Shown in pieces: positions 15,481-24,544 of a stretch of 55,548 nt of DNA; within the stretch, counting starts at the first letter, position 1; every line of letters begins with the position of its first letter. Under the pieces are notes generated by a model, which was given only the letters and a program-made list of their open reading frames with translations, made no database searches and was not told the origin of the DNA. The stretch is from Ruminococcus sp. (lineage in GTDB: Bacteria > Bacillota > Clostridia > Oscillospirales > Acutalibacteraceae). Position numbers and translations under genes: made by a program. The stretch covers positions 1 through 55,548 of the forward strand of contig JAFUJH010000011.1 of assembly GCA_017473775.1 (NCBI GenBank), read 5' to 3'.

Positions 15481-15888
15481 ATGTCAGCATTACTTAGAAG
15501 CAAATGCCCCAAGTGTGGAAATGTACAGGATGTGGCAGGAGATTACACCTGCTCCAAATGCAATGCAGGAATAACTCTGCCCAAGGATGGAGTCATACAG
15601 ATTTACCGTATGGGCTCACCCATAGGAGTAGCAGTGGGCTACGGTGTGTACCTTAACGGCAATCCCTGCGGACATCTTGGCAATACAGAAACCATCAGGA
15701 TTCCTGTTCCCTACGGTACATATACACTGCACTTTACTTGCGGTGCTACACGCAGATGTCAGGACTTGACAGTAGAGATTACACCTGAGAACAGATACGC
15801 CTATGTTAAGGCTCGCATCAAGATGGGCTTCTGGACAAACACTATTATTGCAGAGGCTTGTGCGGCTTCTGATATGCCTGCAGTTTAA
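15481..15888 (+). CDS. Zinc-ribbon protein with beta-sandwich domain
   Basis: The 135-aa product opens with a zinc ribbon (CPKCGNVQ ... CSKCNAG, four cysteines within residues 9-30). It continues as a beta-rich domain resembling DUF2846/PEGA-type folds, with YGVYLNGNPCGHLGN and VPYGTYTLHFTCG. The C-terminus is hydrophobic enough for membrane association but no clear TM is present. Function is unknown. GGAGG stands eight bases before ATG 15481 and a near-consensus promoter lies upstream. The open frame extends 20 codons upstream but overlaps the promoter, so that start is rejected. It is a single-gene transcript with a bidirectional terminator after it. Confidence 0.75.
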   Translation: MSALLRSKCPKCGNVQDVAGDYTCSKCNAGITLPKDGVIQIYRMGSPIGVAVGYGVYLNGNPCGHLGNTETIRIPVPYGTYTLHFTCGATRRCQDLTVEITPENRYAYVKARIKMGFWTNTIIAEACAASDMPAV

Positions 15889-15904
15889 TATTCTATGCAT
15901 ACAA

Positions 15905-15941
15905 AACACCGCCACAGGGACCGGCTCCCTATGGCGGTGTT
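15905..15941. terminator. Bidirectional terminator between convergent genes
   Basis: ACACCGCCACAGGGA / TCCCTATGGCGGTGT stem with TTGTTT on the plus side and TTTTGT on the minus side. It lies between the convergent zinc-ribbon gene and the gene ending at 15944. Confidence 0.85.
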
Positions 15942-15943
15942 GT

Positions 15944-16606
15944 TTATTGTTTGCTGCTCAACAGATGTTCTAATACCTTGTCGTTTCCCTTTCCCTTAAC
16001 AGCACGGAAGGTAAGCACTGCTACTGTCTTGGCGGTTTTGCGTGCACCCTCAATGAATCCAAGCTTTGTGAAGTACATATCGGTTCGGTCGCCGCTGTCG
16101 CCGGCAAGGTTTGAAAGGGGACCTTCATATATCATATGGGATGCCAAATCCTTGTCCAGTGCCTTGATAGTGCGGTAGTCCTTCTGCAGAATAGCTCTGG
16201 CAAAGCCCAGACAGGTGTAAGCGTTGGTAATGGGAATCTTTGCTCCCACAGTGGCGGCAATTATATCAAACAGGTTGTAAAACATACCGCTTTCAAGGTT
16301 GCCTGCATAGGAAAAAAGCTCAGAGAGGCTTTTGTAGTGCTCCTCGGTTATATCTATTGCAAAGATACGCACCTCTACATCCTCGCCTTTGCCGTCTGCA
16401 AGGTACCGCTCAACAGGCTCAACCACAAAGCCGCCGTAAAGGGGAACATCTTTCGTATATCTTGCAAAGGAAACCCAGTTGCGGAAAGCAGGGTCAAGGG
16501 TAAGGGCCACATGGTTGTAGGGATAGCGGGAGAATTTTCTGATAGCCTTGCCGATGCCTGTGTGGGTCTTTGATATCATAACATAAAGCTTTCTGTTATT
16601 TTCCAC
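15944..16606 (-). CDS. Permuted papain-fold (YiiX/NlpC-like) protein
   Basis: The 220-aa protein has the circularly permuted NlpC/P60 layout: a catalytic-type His first, in YPYNHVALTLD (H32), and the Cys later, in ITNAYTCLGFARAIL (C132). This order is that of the YiiX/YebB-like group, whose members are cysteine peptidases, amidases or acyltransferases acting on cell-wall or lipid substrates. No signal peptide is present, so it acts inside the cell or at the membrane. The basic C-terminal tail (about 180-220) is not part of the fold. It has its own promoter at 16650-16678. The substrate cannot be inferred. Confidence 0.68.
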   Translation of the reverse strand: MENNRKLYVMISKTHTGIGKAIRKFSRYPYNHVALTLDPAFRNWVSFARYTKDVPLYGGFVVEPVERYLADGKGEDVEVRIFAIDITEEHYKSLSELFSYAGNLESGMFYNLFDIIAATVGAKIPITNAYTCLGFARAILQKDYRTIKALDKDLASHMIYEGPLSNLAGDSGDRTDMYFTKLGFIEGARKTAKTVAVLTFRAVKGKGNDKVLEHLLSSKQ

Positions 16607-16649
16607 GATTATCCCTCCCCTGTGCAGATTTTGTCGTATTTACAAATTA

Positions 16650-16678
16650 ATTGTATCACAGTATAGACAGTATGGCAA
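16650..16678 (-). promoter_or_regulatory. Promoter of the papain-fold gene
   Basis: Minus-strand TTGCCA (16673-16678), 17-base spacer, TACAAT (16650-16655). Confidence 0.65.
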
Positions 16679-16708
16679 TAAAAAACTCCAGCTAAAAACT
16701 GGAGTTTT
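16678..16708 (-). terminator. Intrinsic terminator of the DUF2156-GNAT gene
   Basis: AAAACTCCAG / CTGGAGTTTT stem followed by TTTTTATTG on the minus strand. Its T-run touches the promoter of the next gene. Confidence 0.88.
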
Positions 16709-16713
16709 ACATT

Positions 16714-18375
16714 TTAGTCAAAGGCAAAGCCTAAGTAGGAGGGGGCAGAGAGCTCGTCCTTTGTCAGAGAATAGTACATAGCAAAGGGTTTATCCTTGCC
16801 CACTGCTCGGAATCTGCCCTTTTTACAACCCAGAGCTTTTACTATATCTGCACATTTATCGGCATTGCCCAGAAGCTCAATACCGCTCAGGGTATCATCT
16901 TCTATGCTTGCTGTAAGGATGAAGTCCTCACCCTTGTAGAATTTTGCATAGGTAGCAAGGAAGCGAAGATTCTCAGCTTCCTGAATTACAGCTCCCTGAG
17001 GCAATAAGTTTTGTCTGAGCTGTGCATATTCTATGGCGGAAATTTCTGTTACAGAAATATTTTCGTTGCCTGCCTCAACCTCAGACTCGGCTATACCTGT
17101 GCAGGTTTTATATCCCATATTCTCATAAAAGCTGTACAGGCTCTCCTGTGCAGGTACAAGCACAGCTCCTGTGTATCCCGATTTTTTCAGGTATCTGTGG
17201 GTGTCTGCCATAAGCAGTGTACAGAGTCCTTTGCCACGATGTGCCTTTGCAGTAGCTACTGCGTAGATGTAGGCAAGCTTTTTGCCCTGATACGAGCAAT
17301 CAAGGATGTACAGAGCGGCAAGTGCCTCCTTGTCATTTGTGATGCAACGGCATCTGTCAGGGGAGAAGGCAGTGCTCCAGAATGTTCTGAGGAAATCCTC
17401 AGAATCTCCGAATGCCTCCTGCCACAGAGTCCACAGCTTCTTTGTGTCTGACTCATCAGGACACCGAGGCTTCAGCTCCTCGTTAATAAGCACAGCTCTG
17501 TGCTTTTCTGTAAGATATGCAGGTCGGTAGCTTTGCTTGGCTTTCCGAAGTCCCTCAAGCCCCATATCCTCCTCTCGGTCAAGGTATCTGACCTGAGGGT
17601 GTTTGTTCAATATATATTTTGCAAATTCGTTGTTGATTGCCACATATGCGGTGGAGGTGTCTCGGAGTGCCTTCTCAAAATGCACATCAAAGGTGTCCTC
17701 GCTCATTCTGCTTCCCATAGTAAAAGCAAGGACCTCCTCACCGTTTTTCAGCAAAAGCCCCTCCATTTCAAGAGCGGAGTAATTCTCAAAGACACGGCTC
17801 AGAGCAGTATGCTCCATTGAATAATCACTGTCGGGATTTTCTTCAAGCTTCTCTTTGTACCAAGTCTCTGCAAGCTCCTTTGCAAGGTGCAGGTTATCTT
17901 GAGTGAGAGGCTCTGCATTGTAATTTGGATATGCATCATAAAAGCGATGCAGGTGATTACGCTTGCTGTGGTACTTCCTGCCTTTCAGGGTAGCGAGCTT
18001 CTCTATATCATACACATAGTCGAAGCTGTCGCGGGCTTTGATATATGCAAATTTTTCGGTGAATTTACTTTCAAGAAAGTCTATGTCATCCTCATACACA
18101 CCCATAAAGGTGCAGGGGATGCCACGCGCCTTTGCGTCCTCTATAATAGCCTTGATTGCAGACTCTTTGTCCCCATTGCCTATGGGGAAGGCGTAGGAGT
18201 AGTAGCCGTCATAGTAGGCAAGACGCAGAAGCATACCGTCTCGGACGCAGATGCTCTGCTCACCCCACATCAGCAGGTTTGCAAAGGTGTACTCACAGCC
18301 CCGATGCTCTGTATATTTTCTGTATTCGTAGTATAAGGATTTATCTTCCGTTGTTACAGGTCTGAAGTTTATCAT
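16714..18375 (-). CDS. DUF2156 - GNAT acetyltransferase fusion
   Basis: The 553-aa protein joins two acyltransferase-fold units. Residues 1-290 form a DUF2156 domain (the aminoacyl-transferase fold of MprF-like C-termini), with INFRPVTTEDK, a CEYTFANLLMW block and DREEDMGLEGLRKAKQSYRP. Residues about 300-430 form a GNAT domain with the acetyl-CoA loop KAHRGKGLCTLLM. The tail (430-553) is an uncharacterised alpha/beta extension. DUF2156 enzymes transfer amino acids or acyl groups to lipids or peptides; the acceptor here is unknown. It is cytoplasmic, without MprF flippase segments. It has a perfect sigma-A promoter and its own terminator. Confidence 0.78.
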   Translation of the reverse strand: MINFRPVTTEDKSLYYEYRKYTEHRGCEYTFANLLMWGEQSICVRDGMLLRLAYYDGYYSYAFPIGNGDKESAIKAIIEDAKARGIPCTFMGVYEDDIDFLESKFTEKFAYIKARDSFDYVYDIEKLATLKGRKYHSKRNHLHRFYDAYPNYNAEPLTQDNLHLAKELAETWYKEKLEENPDSDYSMEHTALSRVFENYSALEMEGLLLKNGEEVLAFTMGSRMSEDTFDVHFEKALRDTSTAYVAINNEFAKYILNKHPQVRYLDREEDMGLEGLRKAKQSYRPAYLTEKHRAVLINEELKPRCPDESDTKKLWTLWQEAFGDSEDFLRTFWSTAFSPDRCRCITNDKEALAALYILDCSYQGKKLAYIYAVATAKAHRGKGLCTLLMADTHRYLKKSGYTGAVLVPAQESLYSFYENMGYKTCTGIAESEVEAGNENISVTEISAIEYAQLRQNLLPQGAVIQEAENLRFLATYAKFYKGEDFILTASIEDDTLSGIELLGNADKCADIVKALGCKKGRFRAVGKDKPFAMYYSLTKDELSAPSYLGFAFD

Positions 18376-18413
18376 TCAATTTCTCCTGTTATAAATTTAA
18401 CTAAGTCCAGTAA

Positions 18414-18442
18414 ATTATAGCCCCTCTGCCGATTATTGTCAA
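18414..18442 (-). promoter_or_regulatory. Consensus promoter of the DUF2156-GNAT gene
   Basis: Perfect TTGACA (18437-18442), 17-base spacer, perfect TATAAT (18414-18419) on the minus strand. Confidence 0.88.
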
Positions 18443-18449
18443 ATACTGT

Positions 18450-18482
18450 AAAACAAAAACAGCCTGCTTATATAGCAGACTG
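18450..18482 (-). terminator. Intrinsic terminator of the ion-transporter gene
   Basis: CAGTCTGCT / AGCAGGCTG stem (one mismatch) followed by TTTTTGTTTT on the minus strand. Confidence 0.75.
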
Positions 18483-18503
18483 TAATTATTCTTTGCGTTT
18501 ATT

Positions 18504-19682
18504 TTATAAGCATACGCCCATAGCCTTGAGTACAAGCATAACCGCAGTGAGTATAAACAGGAAGCCGAAGTTAAATGCAGAGAACAGCTTCATATATCTG
18601 TCTGTGTCGTTGGGGTTGTGCTTTGAGTATTCGCGGTAAGTGATAAGGCTTGCAAGGGAGGCAATCAGTGTGCCTGTGCCGCCGATGTTTACACCTACAA
18701 GCAGTTCAGCATAGTTATCCGTAAACTGAGACAGAAGCACCGCAGAGGGGACATTACTGATGCACTGGCAGGACATAACAGAAAACAGCAGGGTGCTTTT
18801 GTCCATAAGATAAGAGAAGATGTTCCGTACAACCTCAATGCGTGCCATATTGCCTGCAAAGATGAAGAAGAACACAAAGGTCAGAAGCAGGGGATAATCC
18901 ACCATCTTCAGAGCTTTTCTGTCCATAAACATCAGCGCTGCAGGGATAACAATAAGGCCTATCCAGTAGGGTACTCCGCGGAAAACAATAGCAATAGAAA
19001 GGGCAAAGAGCACAAGGTATATGGCAGTTCTGCCCTTGGGCAGAGCCTTGACCTCACCCTTGAACTCAAGAGGCTCAGGACGCACGAATACCATACAGCA
19101 TAGGGTGATAAGTGCAATGGAAAGCACAAAGGGCACAGCCATAATGCCCATAAACTCCATAGTGGGGATGCTGAACTTTGAGTACAGATACAGGTTCTGG
19201 GGATTGCCGAAGGGAGTCAGCATTCCGCCTAAGTTTGCTGCGATGTTCTGCATAATAAAGGTGAACGCCATATATTTATTCTTGCCTGTAGAGCTGAGCA
19301 CAAAATAGCCAAGGGGCAGAAAGGTAAGCAACGCCATATCGTTTGCAATGAGCATTGAGCCGATAAAGGTAATGTATACAAGTGCCAGCACACTGAGCCT
19401 TACTGTACCGAAGCACTGAACTATCTTCTGTGCAAGAGTATAGAAAAATCGGATGTTCTTCAGTGCACACACAACAGCAAGCACACAGAAAAGACAGGTC
19501 AGAGTTTTTAAGTCAAAGTAGCCCAGATATTCACTGTCTACAGGAACAATTATGCTTGTAACTGCCGCCGCCGCAAAAGCAACCGTCAGGACTACATTGT
19601 TCCTGACAAAATCAATTATTGCCCTGAGTGCCTTATAGGGCAGAGCCGTGTGTTTCCTTTTTAATGCCTGTGTATGTGCCAT
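18504..19682 (-). CDS. ArsB/SLC13-like anion transporter
   Basis: The 392-aa membrane protein has about ten TM segments and the ion-transporter (IT) superfamily pattern. Each half carries a conserved loop: FIGSMLIANDMALLTFLPLG and NLGGMLTPFGNPQNLYL in the first, QCISNVPSAVLLSQ and GVNIGGTGTLIASLASLI in the second. This is the SLC13/ArsB/CitM layout, used for dicarboxylates, citrate, sulfate or arsenite. The substrate is not evident and no arsenic genes are nearby, which weighs against ArsB. ATG 19682 fits the AGGGG ribosome site; an upstream ATG at 19691 lacks spacing. Transcribed alone. Confidence 0.74.
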   Translation of the reverse strand: MAHTQALKRKHTALPYKALRAIIDFVRNNVVLTVAFAAAAVTSIIVPVDSEYLGYFDLKTLTCLFCVLAVVCALKNIRFFYTLAQKIVQCFGTVRLSVLALVYITFIGSMLIANDMALLTFLPLGYFVLSSTGKNKYMAFTFIMQNIAANLGGMLTPFGNPQNLYLYSKFSIPTMEFMGIMAVPFVLSIALITLCCMVFVRPEPLEFKGEVKALPKGRTAIYLVLFALSIAIVFRGVPYWIGLIVIPAALMFMDRKALKMVDYPLLLTFVFFFIFAGNMARIEVVRNIFSYLMDKSTLLFSVMSCQCISNVPSAVLLSQFTDNYAELLVGVNIGGTGTLIASLASLITYREYSKHNPNDTDRYMKLFSAFNFGFLFILTAVMLVLKAMGVCL

Positions 19683-19849
19683 AAAGTACATCCCCTTACC
19701 ATAAATTCATTCGCACACAATTTGATAGTATAGCACAAAAATCACAGGTTTTCTATTGTCTTATCCCATAATAATCAGTCAGAATTTGCCGAAAAAAACA
19801 TACCGAATAACGAATAGTGGGGATACATCTGTACAGACACAAGGAAAAT

Positions 19850-19877
19850 CCGCCCTGCGTACTGACACGCAGAGCGG
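19850..19877 (-). terminator. Intrinsic terminator
   Basis: CCGCTCTGCGT / ACGCAGGGCGG stem followed by ATTTTCC on the minus strand, just after the gene ending at 19889. Confidence 0.72.
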
Positions 19878-19888
19878 TTTCGTTTGAT

Positions 19889-20314
19889 TTAATCGTTGTA
19901 ATCCATAGTATATCTGCCGTACTCGGCACTGTCGTAGTAGTTTCCGTAGCTGTCGTCATCGCTGAAACGGTAGTTCCCAAAGATATCCTTTTCAACGCTT
20001 ACGCCTGTGATGTAGTTGTGGGCGTTGCCGTGGATGTCTCTGGTCCATCCTGTTCCGGAGAAGGATTCGTACCTGCCGTCCGAAAGATACGCACCCTCAG
20101 GAGCACCTGAGCCTGTGTGAGTTGTGACACAGTCAGAGCCGCCGTAGGAATTACTGCCTGTTTTGCGGTTTCCGGGCTTTTCTTTTTTATGACATATACA
20201 GTAGATTCCTAGTGTGGTAAGACCGATGCCTACAACCACATAGAATGGGGATGTTTGTGAAAATGCCAACGAACCGATACCAAAGAAAATAAGAACTGCA
20301 CCCAACATATTCAT
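19889..20314 (-). CDS. Small two-TM protein with Gly/Tyr/Asp-rich tail, unknown
   Basis: The 141-aa protein starts with two hydrophobic segments (about residues 3-18 and 24-42) separated by a short turn, so both termini face the same side. After a Lys/Arg-rich cytosolic anchor (HKKEKPGNRKTG) comes a low-complexity tail rich in Gly, Ser, Tyr and Asp (SGTGWTRDIHGNAHNYITG, DDDSYGNYYDSAEYGRY). I recognise no family. GGAGA precedes the ATG with correct spacing. It is bracketed by terminators and so is a single-gene unit. Confidence 0.65.
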   Translation of the reverse strand: MNMLGAVLIFFGIGSLAFSQTSPFYVVVGIGLTTLGIYCICHKKEKPGNRKTGSNSYGGSDCVTTHTGSGAPEGAYLSDGRYESFSGTGWTRDIHGNAHNYITGVSVEKDIFGNYRFSDDDSYGNYYDSAEYGRYTMDYND

Positions 20315-20397
20315 TCTCCTTATTTGAAATTTATGAATTCTTATTGAGATAATTATATATTATGCCGTACTCAGAATAAATAACAAAAAGTGAAAAG

Positions 20398-20437
20398 AAA
20401 AGCCCCTTAATCTTCATAAAATGAAAATTAAGGGGTT
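20398..20437 (-). terminator. Intrinsic terminator of the FAD dehydrogenase gene
   Basis: CCCCTTAAT / ATTAAGGGG stem with a long A/T-rich loop, followed by CTTTTC on the minus strand. Confidence 0.78.
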
Positions 20438-20478
20438 TGTGCAGAGCTTTAAAACAATCAGCTGAAAAAGTATATTTA

Positions 20479-21849
20479 TCAGAGATTTTCTGCAATGTTG
20501 CGGGCTACATATACACCGCTTGCAGAGGCGTGGGACAACGAGTGGGTAATACCTGAGCCGTCACCGATGATGTAGAGTCCCTTGTAGGGAGACTGCAGGT
20601 GCTCGTCGACATCAACCTCCATATTATAGAACTTGACCTCAACTCCATAAAGAAGGGTGTCGTCGTTGGCAGTACCCGGGGCTACCTTGTCAAGGGCATA
20701 AATCATCTCGATAATGCCGTCAAGGATTCGCTTGGGAAGCACAAGGCTGAGGTCTCCCGGAGTAGCACTGAGTGTGGGTGTGATGAAGGCTTCTTCAATT
20801 CTGCTTGCAGTGGAGCGTCTGCCTCGTATCAGGTCGCCGAAACGCTGTACAATAACTCCGCCGCCCAGCATATTGCTCAGCCTTGCAATGCTCTCGCCGT
20901 AGCCGTTGGAGTCCTTGAAGGGCTCAGAGAAGTGCTTTGCAACCAGCAGAGCGAAGTTTGTGTTCTGCGTCTGCTTTTTAGGGTCCTCGTAGCTGTGGCC
21001 GTTTACTGTAATGATACCGTTGGTGTTTTCGTTTACAACTGCACCCTTGGGGTTCATACAGAAGGTACGCACCTTGTCGCCGTACTTCTCTGTGCGGTAA
21101 ACAATCTTGCTTTCGTAAAGCTCGTCTGTCAGGTATGCAAATACCTCTGCAGGAAGCTCCACTCGAACACCGATGTCAACTCGGTTGGACTTGGTGGGAA
21201 TGTTCAGGTCAACGCAGACCTGTTCCATCCATTTGCTACCGCTTCTGCCTACAGATATGATGCACTCTGTGCAGGTGTAGGTGTTGTCCTTGCACTTTAT
21301 CTCATAGCCTGAGTCGGTAACTGCAACTGCCTCAACGGGAGTATCAAAGTGGAAATCCACCTTATCCTTCAGGTGTGCGTAGATATTCTCAAGCACTACA
21401 TAGTTAATATCAGTGCCTAAGTGACGGACAGAAGCATCCAGAAGATGCAAATCGTGCTGAATACACACAGTCTTGAATCGTGTACCTGCAGTGGTGTAGA
21501 GCTTTGTGCCCTCACCGCCGTAGCTCATATTTATATCGTCCACATACCGCATCAGGTCAAGCGCCTGCTTCTTGCCGATATATTCGTACAGAGTACCTCC
21601 GAAGTCGTTGGTGATGTTGTATTTGCCGTCAGAAAAAGCCCCTGCACCGCCAAAACCGCTCATAATACTGCAGCTTTTGCATCCGATACAGGACTTTACC
21701 TTGTCGCCGTCAATAGGGCATCGGCGAGCCTTCAGCTCGTGACCTGCCTCAAAAACAGCAATTTTAAGCTCAGGACGGAGCTTTATAAGCTCAAAGGCAG
21801 AGAATATTCCTCCGGGGCCTGCGCCGATGATTATAACATCATAGTTCAT
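20479..21849 (-). CDS. FAD-dependent dehydrogenase (COG2509-like)
   Basis: The 456-aa protein has an N-terminal FAD-binding Rossmann motif YDVIIIGAGPGGIFSAFEL, then a cysteine-rich loop CPIDGDKVKSCIGCKSCSIM and SGFGGAGAFSDGKYNIT, the hallmarks of the uncharacterised NAD(FAD)-utilising dehydrogenase family. The C-terminal GLYIIGDGSGITHSLSHA closes the FAD site. The cysteines (one CxxC pair) could carry a redox disulfide or metal. It is cytoplasmic; the substrate is unknown for the whole family. ATG 21849 follows GGAGGG; the frame runs 16 codons further upstream without a ribosome site. A promoter lies at 21913-21941. Confidence 0.85.
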   Translation of the reverse strand: MNYDVIIIGAGPGGIFSAFELIKLRPELKIAVFEAGHELKARRCPIDGDKVKSCIGCKSCSIMSGFGGAGAFSDGKYNITNDFGGTLYEYIGKKQALDLMRYVDDINMSYGGEGTKLYTTAGTRFKTVCIQHDLHLLDASVRHLGTDINYVVLENIYAHLKDKVDFHFDTPVEAVAVTDSGYEIKCKDNTYTCTECIISVGRSGSKWMEQVCVDLNIPTKSNRVDIGVRVELPAEVFAYLTDELYESKIVYRTEKYGDKVRTFCMNPKGAVVNENTNGIITVNGHSYEDPKKQTQNTNFALLVAKHFSEPFKDSNGYGESIARLSNMLGGGVIVQRFGDLIRGRRSTASRIEEAFITPTLSATPGDLSLVLPKRILDGIIEMIYALDKVAPGTANDDTLLYGVEVKFYNMEVDVDEHLQSPYKGLYIIGDGSGITHSLSHASASGVYVARNIAENL

Positions 21850-21912
21850 AAAATTCCCTCCGATGTAGTTTTGGGGAACAGATATGTGTTCTTTCACAAA
21901 ATATCCTTTATC

Positions 21913-21941
21913 ATTGTATCACAACTCTATATTCATTTCAA
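21913..21941 (-). promoter_or_regulatory. Promoter of the FAD dehydrogenase gene
   Basis: Minus-strand TTGAAA (21936-21941), 17-base spacer, TACAAT (21913-21918). Confidence 0.72.
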
Positions 21942-21954
21942 TCGCCATAAACAG

Positions 21955-21996
21955 GAAAAACAGCTCAGATAACAACGAGGCATCTGAGCTGTTCTA
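21955..21996 (-). terminator. Intrinsic terminator of the histidine kinase gene
   Basis: GAACAGCTCAGATG / ATCTGAGCTGTT stem followed by TTTTTCC on the minus strand, 10 bases past the kinase stop. Confidence 0.87.
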
Positions 21997-22006
21997 AGGT
22001 AAAGAG

Positions 22007-23803
22007 TTATTTTTTGAATATTATGGTAAGTGTCAGAGTATTGTCTGACAGGTTTGCAAAAAGTGTGAACCCGTGGTGCTTTGCAACGGACTCCACCATT
22101 GCAAGTCCCAGACCGCTGCCCTCAGTGCTTCTGTTTTTCTCTGCTCTGTAAAAGGGCTCGGTCATATGCTTAACATCTTCTTCTGTAATATGGGAGCAAG
22201 CATTGCTGATGCGAAGCTCCTTGTCTGTGAGGGTAATCTGTATCTCTGTATCTTTGTCAGAATATCTGAGGGCATTGTCCACAAGGTTTGTCAGTGCTCG
22301 CCTGAGAAGCTCCCTGTCAGCGGATATAGTGCAGAGCTTTTCTGCTTCAAGCTGAATTCGGCTTGTGTCAGAAAGCTGAGAGAAATCAGCGATTACTTCT
22401 CTGAGTAAAGCTTCAACCTCAACTTCTTCTGTAGCAAGGGAAAAATCAGGGGCGTCAAGGGAGGAAAAGCTGAGCATCTGGTGAACAAGTCGGTTGCACT
22501 CTCCGGTACGCTGTATAATCCTGTCAGCATAGTGCTCCCGTTTGTCTGTGTGCAGGTTTTCCCTGAGACTCTGTGCATAGCCCTCGATAATGAACAGAGG
22601 GGTCTTGATATCGTGGGCAAGGGCATTGGTGACCTCTCGGCGTTTTTGCTCCTCCACAGCCTGAGTTTTTATGATAGTCCACAGGGACAGCACAAGGATT
22701 ATACCGATAACAAGAAGGAAAAGAAAGATTACTCCGTAGCCTGCAAGCAATAAGGGTGCAGAATCGATAAGTATGTTTAGTTGTTCTGTGTAATTTATCT
22801 CCAGAAAAACCCCCACGCTTTCAAACCCTTGTGAATTGGTGTATTCTTCGGTGCTGATAATATATCCTTCCGTAGTAACGGCAGGCTCGGTTGTTACTAA
22901 ATAATATCCGTCTGTACTGCAGATTCCTGAGTAGGTGTATAGGAAAGGGAATTCAACCTGCACATCAGACATTGGTCCCGATACCCCATCGTAGTCGTTG
23001 TCAGAAACATCTGTGCTGTCGGTGTTTATGTCAGATATAAAATCTCCCGTTACAAATTGGTCGGGAATTACATTCCTTGCATCTCTGGCAAGTTGCCTCA
23101 GCACACAGCTTTCTGTATTTGCAGTGGTCAGGGGATAGGTTTTTATAACGGTGTCTTGAGCATACCATGTGTTATTTTCGTTTGAGAGCACAATCTCTAT
23201 GGTTTTTGGTATAAAAACCTTGTTATCCTCATTGAAGTAATATTCTGTGCAGAGAAGCTCATAGTAGTTACCGTTTTTGTCGGGCTTTATCCTGAGATAA
23301 TCCTTGATTTCTTCATACTGTTCAGGCGTCATTGAGGAGATGAAATCCTCATAGTAAAGAAATCCGTCCTCGTATCTTCTGGTTTCGTAGTATTCATCAA
23401 GATATGCAAAGGACAGGATAGTCGAGTCGTTGGTGTCAAAGCTTGTGCTTCCTTTGTCATCCTGAATTTCAGCGGTGATGCGAACATTGCTGTTGTAATA
23501 ATACAGGCCGTTTTTATAGCCTTTGTTTATACCTGTGTCTGTATTCTGGTAATTATAATAATTAGCTAATCTTGCTAAATCTATGTATCTGTAAATAGTG
23601 TACTCGTAATCTGTGGAGTGGATATCCGTCAGGGTTTGATACAGGTTTGTGCAGTTCTTGCTTGCTTCACTTACAAATTCATCTTCCTTGATATTCAGCA
23701 CAACTGCAGAGTACACCGAGGACAGTATAAGCCACACGCAGAAAAGCACAATTCCGATTCGCCATATAAGCTTTCGCTTTTGCTTTTTCATTTTGCTTTG
23801 CAT
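22007..23803 (-). CDS. Transmembrane sensor histidine kinase
   Basis: The 598-aa kinase has a TM segment near 14-32, an extracellular sensor domain of about 320 residues, a second TM near 355-385 (LLLAGYGVIFLFLLVIGIIL), and the cytoplasmic HisKA and HATPase domains. The phospho-acceptor His lies in NALAHDIKTPLFIIEGY. The ATP site shows NLVDNALRYS (N-box), FYRAEKNRS and GSGLGLAMV (G boxes). The sensor is large, acidic and Tyr-rich and matches no domain I know. No HAMP domain is evident. ATG 23803 follows GGAGGAA. It lies 1 base after the regulator stop, a classic coupled pair. Confidence 0.9.
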   Translation of the reverse strand: MQSKMKKQKRKLIWRIGIVLFCVWLILSSVYSAVVLNIKEDEFVSEASKNCTNLYQTLTDIHSTDYEYTIYRYIDLARLANYYNYQNTDTGINKGYKNGLYYYNSNVRITAEIQDDKGSTSFDTNDSTILSFAYLDEYYETRRYEDGFLYYEDFISSMTPEQYEEIKDYLRIKPDKNGNYYELLCTEYYFNEDNKVFIPKTIEIVLSNENNTWYAQDTVIKTYPLTTANTESCVLRQLARDARNVIPDQFVTGDFISDINTDSTDVSDNDYDGVSGPMSDVQVEFPFLYTYSGICSTDGYYLVTTEPAVTTEGYIISTEEYTNSQGFESVGVFLEINYTEQLNILIDSAPLLLAGYGVIFLFLLVIGIILVLSLWTIIKTQAVEEQKRREVTNALAHDIKTPLFIIEGYAQSLRENLHTDKREHYADRIIQRTGECNRLVHQMLSFSSLDAPDFSLATEEVEVEALLREVIADFSQLSDTSRIQLEAEKLCTISADRELLRRALTNLVDNALRYSDKDTEIQITLTDKELRISNACSHITEEDVKHMTEPFYRAEKNRSTEGSGLGLAMVESVAKHHGFTLFANLSDNTLTLTIIFKK

Positions 23804-23804
23804 T

Positions 23805-24479
23805 TTATTCCTCCAGAATATATCCCCGTGAGCGGACAGTTTTGATAAGCTTTGCGTTATCACCCAGAGCTTTCCTCAGGTTTTTGATGTGTGTATCAAT
23901 TATCCGCTCGTCTGTGTCGCTGTCAAAGCCCCACAGATTACGGATGAGGTTTTCTCTTGTTACAATGCGGCCTTTGTTTTCAAAGAGAGTTTTGAGTATG
24001 GAGAACTCCTTTGAGGTGAGGGACACCTCTGCATGGTCGGAAATAACCTTGCCGTTGTTTGGGTTAAGGCTGAGACTTCCAAGCGTAAACACAGGAAGCC
24101 TTACAAGCCCCTTTGAGCGTTTTATCAGGGCGTTTACTTTCTCAAACAGTACAGGCAGGGGAAAGGGTTTTACCACATAATCGTCACAGCCTAAGGCGAA
24201 GCCTCGGAGCATATCCCTCTCGGCGGCTCTGGCTGTGATGAAGATTATGGGCACATCGCTGTCACGGCGTACCTGTTTGCAGATTTCAAAGCCGTCAAGG
24301 GAGGGCAGCATAACATCTAAAAGAAGTAAGTCGTAGGCGGTTTCATAGGCTTTCTCTACCCCTTGCTCACCGTCTTCTGCAGTATCAACAAGGATATCTC
24401 CCTTGCTTTTTGCCGTGAAATAATCGCAGATAAGCTCCCGTATATCCATATCATCCTCAACAAGCAGAATTCTGTACAT
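23805..24479 (-). CDS. OmpR-family response regulator
   Basis: The 224-aa regulator has a receiver domain (RILLVEDDMDIRELI; phospho-acceptor Asp in LLLLDVMLPSLDG; Lys in DDYVVKPFP) and a C-terminal winged helix (KEFSILKTLFENKGRIVTRENL, TVRSRGYIL). It partners with the kinase downstream. Start ATG 24479 follows GAGGTGAAAGGG; the open frame upstream crosses the promoter and is rejected. The promoter directly abuts the terminator of the four-gene tubulin-like operon, so the pair is separately transcribed, though read-through is possible. Confidence 0.9.
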   Translation of the reverse strand: MYRILLVEDDMDIRELICDYFTAKSKGDILVDTAEDGEQGVEKAYETAYDLLLLDVMLPSLDGFEICKQVRRDSDVPIIFITARAAERDMLRGFALGCDDYVVKPFPLPVLFEKVNALIKRSKGLVRLPVFTLGSLSLNPNNGKVISDHAEVSLTSKEFSILKTLFENKGRIVTRENLIRNLWGFDSDTDERIIDTHIKNLRKALGDNAKLIKTVRSRGYILEE

Positions 24480-24544
24480 CCCTTTCACCTCATCCTTCGC
24501 TTTAATCATATCACCTGAATATGTGTTTTTTATGGAGCAGTTAT

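Noticed and set aside
18504-19682. Arsenite efflux (arsB) assignment
   Set aside because: The IT-superfamily fold fits, but no arsR, arsC or arsA lies nearby and the sequence does not separate ArsB from dicarboxylate carriers.
20479-21849. Assignment of the FAD protein to a named enzyme (for example thioredoxin reductase or GltA-like)
   Set aside because: It lacks the CxxC active site context of these and carries the cysteine-rich loop of the uncharacterised family, so no substrate is given.
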